From Bretschneidera sinensis (Eukaryota; Streptophyta; Magnoliopsida; Brassicales; Akaniaceae): DNA of 64,000 bases. The DNA lies in NCBI GenBank assembly GCA_023935145.1, contig CM043700.1, positions 26,851,501-26,915,500 of the forward strand. Direction: 5' to 3'. A program made the translations under genes and the position numbers. Positions 59,070 through 64,000 of the stretch are shown one piece after another (within the stretch, counting starts at the first letter, position 1; every line of letters starts with the position of its first letter). Below the pieces are notes generated by a model, which ran no database searches, had not been told where the DNA came from, and was given only the letters and a program-made list of their open reading frames with translations.

Positions 59070-60152
59070 GGACTTTGCAACTCTTAAATATACAAAATTT
59101 AAATATAACGAGGAAATAAAAAAATTAAGAGATATATATAAAGCTAACATATAAATATTGTAGAATTCTTAAGATGAAAGAAGATAAGCTGGCCTTGAAA
59201 TACACAAAATTTTAATATACTAAGAAGATACAAAATTTGAATGTAATAAAAAGATAAAAAAATTACTAAAAGATATATAGATAAAGCTAATAGATAAACG
59301 AATGCTCATATAGAAGAAAAAAAACTGAATATAATGTAGTTGAAAAGGTAATAGATGAATTAAAAATTCTATGAATATATAATGAGGAAAAGAAAGGTAA
59401 TAGATATAGATTAAGGTAATGGAAAAAAAAGAAACAAAATTTTTAAAATGAAATATGTTAAGCTTGAATATTGAAATATAAAAGTTAGAATGTATTGTGG
59501 AGATAAAAAAACTAATGGATATTGATAATCTTATTCCTTAGATGAAGTAAGATAAATTTGACATTGAAATATATAAAATTTGAATATAATGAGGAGATAA
59601 AAAAGTTAATAGATATAGATAAAAAATGCTGAATTTTTTTAGATGAAATAAGGTAGATTGAATATTGAAATATACAAAATTTTAATATAGTGAGTAGATA
59701 CAAAATTTTAATATAATGAGGAGATGAACTAGCTAATACCTAAATAAAAATGATTTAATAAAAAATTGAATATAATGACTAGTTATAAAGCTATTAGATA
59801 AAATGAATAGAATATAATGAGAAAAGAAAACAAGATTCTTAAGATAAAATAAGATAAGTTTAAATATTAAAATATACGGAATTTGAATATAATGAAAAGA
59901 TAAAAAAAAAACCTAATAGATAATGATAAAAATATGAGATTTTGAAATTGAAGTATGATAAGTTGTATATTGAGATATACAAATTTTGAATAAAATGAGT
60001 AAATAAAAAAGTTAATAAATATAGATAAAAATATAAAAATTTTAAGATGAAAAATGAATTGAATATTTAATACACAAAATTTTAATATAATGAATAGATA
60101 CAAAATTTAAACAAAATGCGGAGATGAAAAAATTGCTATGATAAAAAATTAA
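59070..60152. repeat. Degenerate AT-rich tandem repeat field, roughly 100-bp unit
   Basis: The words GAAATATACAAAATTTGAATAT, AATGAGGAGATAAAAAA, TTAATAGATATAGATAAA and TTTTTAAGATGAAATAAG recur many times in similar order with substitutions and gaps. The field resumes at 61080-61210 after an insertion. Confidence 0.75.
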
Positions 60153-61074
60153 GAAAATTACACTGCACTATCTTCAAATTTGTTGAAATGACACTACTAT
60201 ACCAAACCTTTTTAAAAACCCACGATTCACCCCAAAACATCAATTTACACCATCAAGCAACCTCAAAATGAATTTTTTTGAAGAATCAAAATTTTAATAG
60301 GATATTACTTTTCATGATAACCAAAGTACTCTTAGTGTTAAAATATCTCAAAGTAATTATGATAAGTTTAATAATTATATTTATCAATTATTTATCTCAA
60401 AATTGTTTATAACACAATTTTTTTAGAGGTATAACACAAATTTTTGGGTTATTTGAATTCATATCTTTCTAAAAAAAATAAAAACATGCGATATAATTTT
60501 AATTTTTAAAATAGAAAAGTTTGTCTTTGATTTTTATTTAATGATGGTATTTGATATTCATTTATTTTAGATGTTAGGAATTTTAATTTTGTAAAAAAAA
60601 CATATCAACAAACTTTTCATTTAAAATATTTACTTTTTTTGATAGTTTTTTATTTTCATTTATTTTAGGATGCGATAGGCAATGATATCACAATATTTTT
60701 TAAAATATAAAATATATGAAGTAAAATTTATTTTATACCATATAATATAATATAAATCCATAAAAATATACTTTTAATAATTTTCGAAAAAGAATGATAA
60801 TTTTTTTTATAAAGAATTCCCTAAAAAATTCTTTGTTAAATATTTTCATCCCTAATACTTTTATTTTTTTAAAAAATAACATTTATGATACCTAAAGTTA
60901 GTTTGGTCATCATGAAATGTAATACTCAATTAAAATTTTAATTCTTCAAAGAAATTCATTTCGGGACTGCTTGATCGTGAAAAATGATATTTTTGGGTGA
61001 ATTGTAAGTTTTAAAAAGGTTTGGTATGTTAGTGTCATTTCGAAAAACTATGAGGTAGTGCAATGTAATTTACC
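60153..61074. mobile_element. Foldback element with inverted repeats of about 190 bp, inserted in the repeat field
   Basis: The left end (AAAATTACACTGCACTA, GAAATGACACTACTATACCA, AACCTTTTTAAAAACC) is repeated inverted at the right end. In reverse complement the right end reads GGTAAATTACATTGCACTAC, GAAATGACACTAACATACCA, AACCTTTTTAAAAC. Similarity continues about 190 bp (CAAGCAG/CAAGCAA, TTGAAGAAT.AAAATTTTAAT). TTAA flanks both sides but is uninformative in AT-rich DNA. It interrupts an otherwise continuous tandem repeat, which supports insertion. Confidence 0.8.
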
Positions 61075-61079
61075 TTAAA

Positions 61080-61210
61080 AAATTGAATATAATAAATAGT
61101 TGAAAAGCTATTAGATAAAACAAATATTCTGAATATAATGAGAAAAAAAACTAATAGATATAGATAAAGCCAATTAAAAAAACACAAGATTTTTAAGATT
61201 GAAATAATTT
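61080..61210. repeat. Continuation of the AT-rich tandem repeat field
   Basis: AAAAATTGAATATAATAAATAG, TAATAGATATAGATAAAGC and TTTTTAAGATTGAAATAA match units at 59070-60152. Confidence 0.7.
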
Positions 61211-61398
61211 ATGTTAATTGAATTATGGTACAAAATTATTTTTAATGATTTATTTGTGTTTAATTTATCAACTATAATTTATAATGTTGATTAATATTTT
61301 TATAGATTTAAGAATTACATTTATTTTGAAATTATATTTATTTAATGGTTTTAAATTACTTTGATTTTATCTTTTAAATTATGTTTCAAAAAATTTTG

Positions 61399-61407
<9 letters not shown>

Positions 61408-61456
<49 letters not shown>
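61408..61456. repeat. (AT)n microsatellite
   Basis: About 24 uninterrupted AT dinucleotides lie just upstream of or within the LTR region of the copia element that follows. Confidence 0.95.
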
Positions 61457-61457
<1 letters not shown>

Positions 61458-61459
61458 CA

Positions 61460-61618
61460 AATGAACCTATCTCATGCAATAAATACAAATTTTGTATCTT
61501 ATCTAAATTGTTATATCCTAGTCCTACTAGATTTAGTATTCATAAGTCTATATATTGGGTCAATTGCATTCTTTTTAGTCAATTCAATAAGACAAAAATT
61601 CTTTCAATTCATATTTTC
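61460..61618 (+). mobile_element. Probable 3' portion of a copia 5' LTR
   Basis: This is the sequence just before the copia primer site. TCTATATATTGGG near 61548-61560 could be its TATA box. The outer LTR border is not visible and the right-hand LTR lies outside the window, so limits are approximate. Confidence 0.5.
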
Positions 61619-61622
61619 AATA

Positions 61623-61634
61623 TGGTATCAGAGC
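61623..61634 (+). other. Primer-binding site of the right-hand copia element
   Basis: TGGTATCAGAGC is an exact match to the common copia primer site complementary to initiator methionine tRNA. Confidence 0.88.
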
Positions 61635-61674
61635 AATATGCTTTTTGGGAGGTTACATAAAAATAAAAAATAAA

Positions 61675-62148
61675 AACCTGCAACAGTTGCCAAAGCCACT
61701 GTTGAACAGCCGCCGTCCACCGTCTGTCAGTCCACCATGCGTCACCGCCAACCGCTATCTTCTCCAACCATATATGAGCACACTACTACGCTCGAAATTG
61801 CTTGATCTGCTTTAATCTGATCACCAGTAACTCCGTCGGAAAAGCAGCCAAAAATCTCATCCACCACTACAACCTCCAAAATTCGATCTGCCTAGTTTCG
61901 GCCACTTAATACCGAATTGGGCACCACTATTAGCACCAGACGACACCGACGACCAAAACCCACTAAATCCCGTCGTGTTCCGACGCTGTCGGTTGCCCAC
62001 CACGCGATACCGCCAGAAGATTTTTCCGACCAAGTCTGGACCCACCGTTCGTATCGAATTTTTCCTTGCTGATCACGCGCTAAGCTGATGTGATCGGAGC
62101 TCAGTTCCAGCCAAGATCAAATCAGATAAAAAAAAAACATAATTCACT
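61675..62148 (+). mobile_element. GC-rich leader of the right-hand copia element
   Basis: A C-rich stretch between primer site and gag start has CACCG/CCGTC-type words and no supported reading frame. Similar GC-rich leaders follow the primer site in the small element at 51880-52370. Confidence 0.6.
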
Positions 62149-63240
62149 ATGGAACCCAAGACTCTCTCCGGTATGTCTCCCCATCCAAGTCTTTATATTA
62201 TCACTACTCGAAAGTTGAATAGTAGTAATTATGTTCAATGGTCCAAGGCGGTATATAAATATGTCACCGGTCAGGGCAATCAAAGACTTCTTACTGATAA
62301 TCTACCTACCGATCCGAAATTGTTTGATACATGGGAACAAAAAGATTCCTTACTCATCACTTTATTATGGAATTCAATGGAACCCTAAATTATCGACTTA
62401 TGTACACATCTTGAAACATATAAGGAAGTTTGGGAGTATGTTCATCTGTTATATTCTAGCAATCTTAATCGGATGTATAATGTGAATGCCAAGTTTTTCT
62501 ATGGCCAACAAGGTGATTGGGATGTTATTGAATACTTTCTTGATATGAAGAGGATGTCTTTAGAATTACGTACTTTGATGCCTATTTCAACTGATGTACA
62601 TGCTACACAAAAACGTCAGGAGCAAGTCAAGGTACTCACATTCCTAGCATGTCTAAAACCTGAGTATGAACCGATTCTATCTCAAATCCTTAGAGAGGCG
62701 AAACTTCCTACATAGTCTGAGACTTATGCTCGTGTGTTGCGTGCAATTTCTCAAACTAGTAACAACGGATTTTTGGTTGACAATCTGCCTTAGTTACTCA
62801 AGCTTGGCAAGGTGGCCGAGCGGATGGTAATAATACTAGTAGAGGCTGTGGTTTTTATAATATAAGTAGTCGTGGTAATAGAAAAGGTCATGGTAGTGAT
62901 CGTAATAGCACTTTATTTGGTCATGATAGTAATTTTGTTGGTCGTAGTGGTGGACGAGGTTCACTTCATCAATGTATATACTGCCATCATTCCGGTCACA
63001 CTTGGGAGACATGTTGGAAGTTATTTAGTCGTTCCATGGTTGCTAATGTTATGGCATCTGATTCTGTTCAGTGTAGATCTGCCTCAACTTTCGTGCCTTC
63101 AACTTCTACGATAATTTCTAAAGATGAGTATGATGAACTCTTACAGTATAAGATAGCCAGTCAAACATCTTTCTCAACTGTTCTTTCCACCCAGAAAGGT
63201 ACACCAAAAGTTTTTTTATCATCTAGTAACTCTTCATCTA
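62149..63240 (+). pseudogene. Copia gag with several in-frame stops
   Basis: The ATG at 62149 starts MEPKTLSG and LNSSNYVQWSKAVYKYVTGQG, typical of copia UBN2-type gag. The same frame then carries TAA at 62386-62388, TAG at 62713-62715 and another TAG near 62792, with good gag sequence in between (YKEVWEYVHLLYSSN, DWDVIEYFLDMKRM, FLACLKPEYEPILSQ). A zinc knuckle CIYCHHSGHTWETCWKL lies at about 62973-63023. Stops show that this copy is not translated as gag. Confidence 0.88.
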
Positions 63241-64000
63241 GACCTTGGATCTTTGACTCTGCAACTACTAATCATTTTTCAGGTACCACTGATGTTTTAT
63301 CTAGTTTTTATCACTTTTAGTCTTTGCCTAATGTTACTTTTGTAGATGGACCTAAAACCACTGCTAGTGGCATTGGCACTGTGCACCCTAGTTCTTCTAT
63401 GTCTTTATCATCTCTCATTTATGCTTCTTTTTCTTAGTATAACTTGATATCTGTGAGTCAACTTACAAAACATCTTAATTGTTCTGTTACCTTTCTTCGT
63501 GATTCTGTTCTTGTCCATAATTTGAAAACAAGGAAGATAATTGGTGGAAAGCATGAATCGAACTATCTGTATTACTTTGATCTTATCCCATCACCCATCG
63601 CTTGCTCGATTAACGTGTCCCCACTTCAGATTGTCATTTTAGTCATCCTTCCTTAAAAAGGTTAGTTCATACTTTGAGTGAAGTTTCAACTTTAGAATGT
63701 GAGTCATGTGAATTGGGTAAAAATCATTGTGCGTCATTTGCTTTCCGAATTAATAAACATGTGTTTAGTCCTTTTATGTTAGTACATTCTTATGTTTGGG
63801 GACCAAGTTGTGTGACTTCCAAATTTGGATTTTGGTATTTCATTACGTTTGTGGATGATTATTCCAGGCTTACCTGGCTTTATTTAAAGAAAGACCGTTT
63901 TGAGTTGTTTTCTATTTTTTGTGCCTTAGGTGCCGCAATAAAAACGCAATTTGACTTATCTATCAAGATTCTTCGTAGTGACAATGCTCGTGAGTATTTT
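63241..64000 (+). pseudogene. Copia pol, protease and start of integrase, cut by the window edge
   Basis: The protease motif WIFDSATTNHFSGT appears at about 63246. The usual D-S-G is D-S-A here, a change also seen in the other copia element of this window. A TAG near 63318 and another near 63436 break the frame. The GAG-pre-integrase region follows (SVSQLTKHLNCSVTF, LVHNLKTRKIIGG, ECESCELGKNHCASF), then the integrase core (FVDDYSRLTWLYLKK, ILRSDNAREYF) at the window end. The rest of pol and the 3' LTR should lie to the right. Confidence 0.88.

Noticed and set aside
59512..60103. Hydrophobic Phe/Ile/Leu-rich open frames on the minus strand
   Set aside because: They are translations of the AT-rich tandem repeats, not membrane proteins.
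61857..62045. Open frame on the minus strand with Gly/Arg/Trp-rich product
   Set aside because: It is the antisense of the GC-rich copia leader between primer site and gag; the composition explains the open frame.
1..64000. tRNA, rRNA, CRISPR or prokaryotic-type operons
   Set aside because: None found by eye on either strand. Every clear functional signal is plant-nuclear in type.

Overview
This is nuclear DNA of a flowering plant, probably a eudicot. It is AT-rich, its genes have many short exons and long introns, and much of it is LTR-retrotransposon debris of the Ty3/gypsy Tat and Athila lineages and of Ty1/copia, plus MITE-like foldback elements. I could not name the species from sequence alone. 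No bacterial-type features, CRISPR arrays or convincing RNA genes were seen.

Layout. 1-11568 is a three-layer nest of decayed LTR retrotransposons. The host is a minus-strand Tat-type gypsy element (5' LTR at 11042-11568, then gag, protease, RT and RNase H). It is cut by an element with TGTTG...CAACA ends (1560-7817, CTAAT target duplications). That element is in turn cut by an Athila-type element on the plus strand (1760-6979) that lost its 5' half. 13395-14485 holds the 3' end of a dead LINE/RNase H relic. 17578-17955 is a mitoribosomal mL53-like gene or recent pseudogene. 18.5-24.9 kb shows no recognisable gene but has several repeats.

Two host genes are intact at the level of exon reading frame. 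A 15-exon gene on the minus strand (24930-43903, 358 residues) encodes a 2-oxoglutarate/Fe(II) oxygenase-like protein. Its introns carry several MITEs, a solo LTR and a young Ty1/copia element. Divergent from it, 9 exons on the plus strand (47063-56182, 385 residues) encode a plastid-targeted Nudix hydrolase of the NUDT20/24 (Tnr3-like, DUF4743) type. Its last intron contains two nested copies of a small non-autonomous LTR element.

The most unusual object is that small element family: LTRs of about 340-460 bp with TGATGC...GCATCA ends, two full copies at 51425-55173, and a solo LTR at 31678-32029. Its internal region has no gag or pol that I can recognise. Both copies instead carry a degraded reading frame that starts with an RRM resembling polypyrimidine-tract-binding protein (PTB) and continues into a shared, unrecognised C-terminal part. 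This looks like a captured host gene carried by a retroelement.

56.2-61.6 kb is AT-rich intergenic DNA with a tandem-repeat field interrupted by a foldback element. 61.6 kb to the window end is the 5' part of a further plus-strand copia element.
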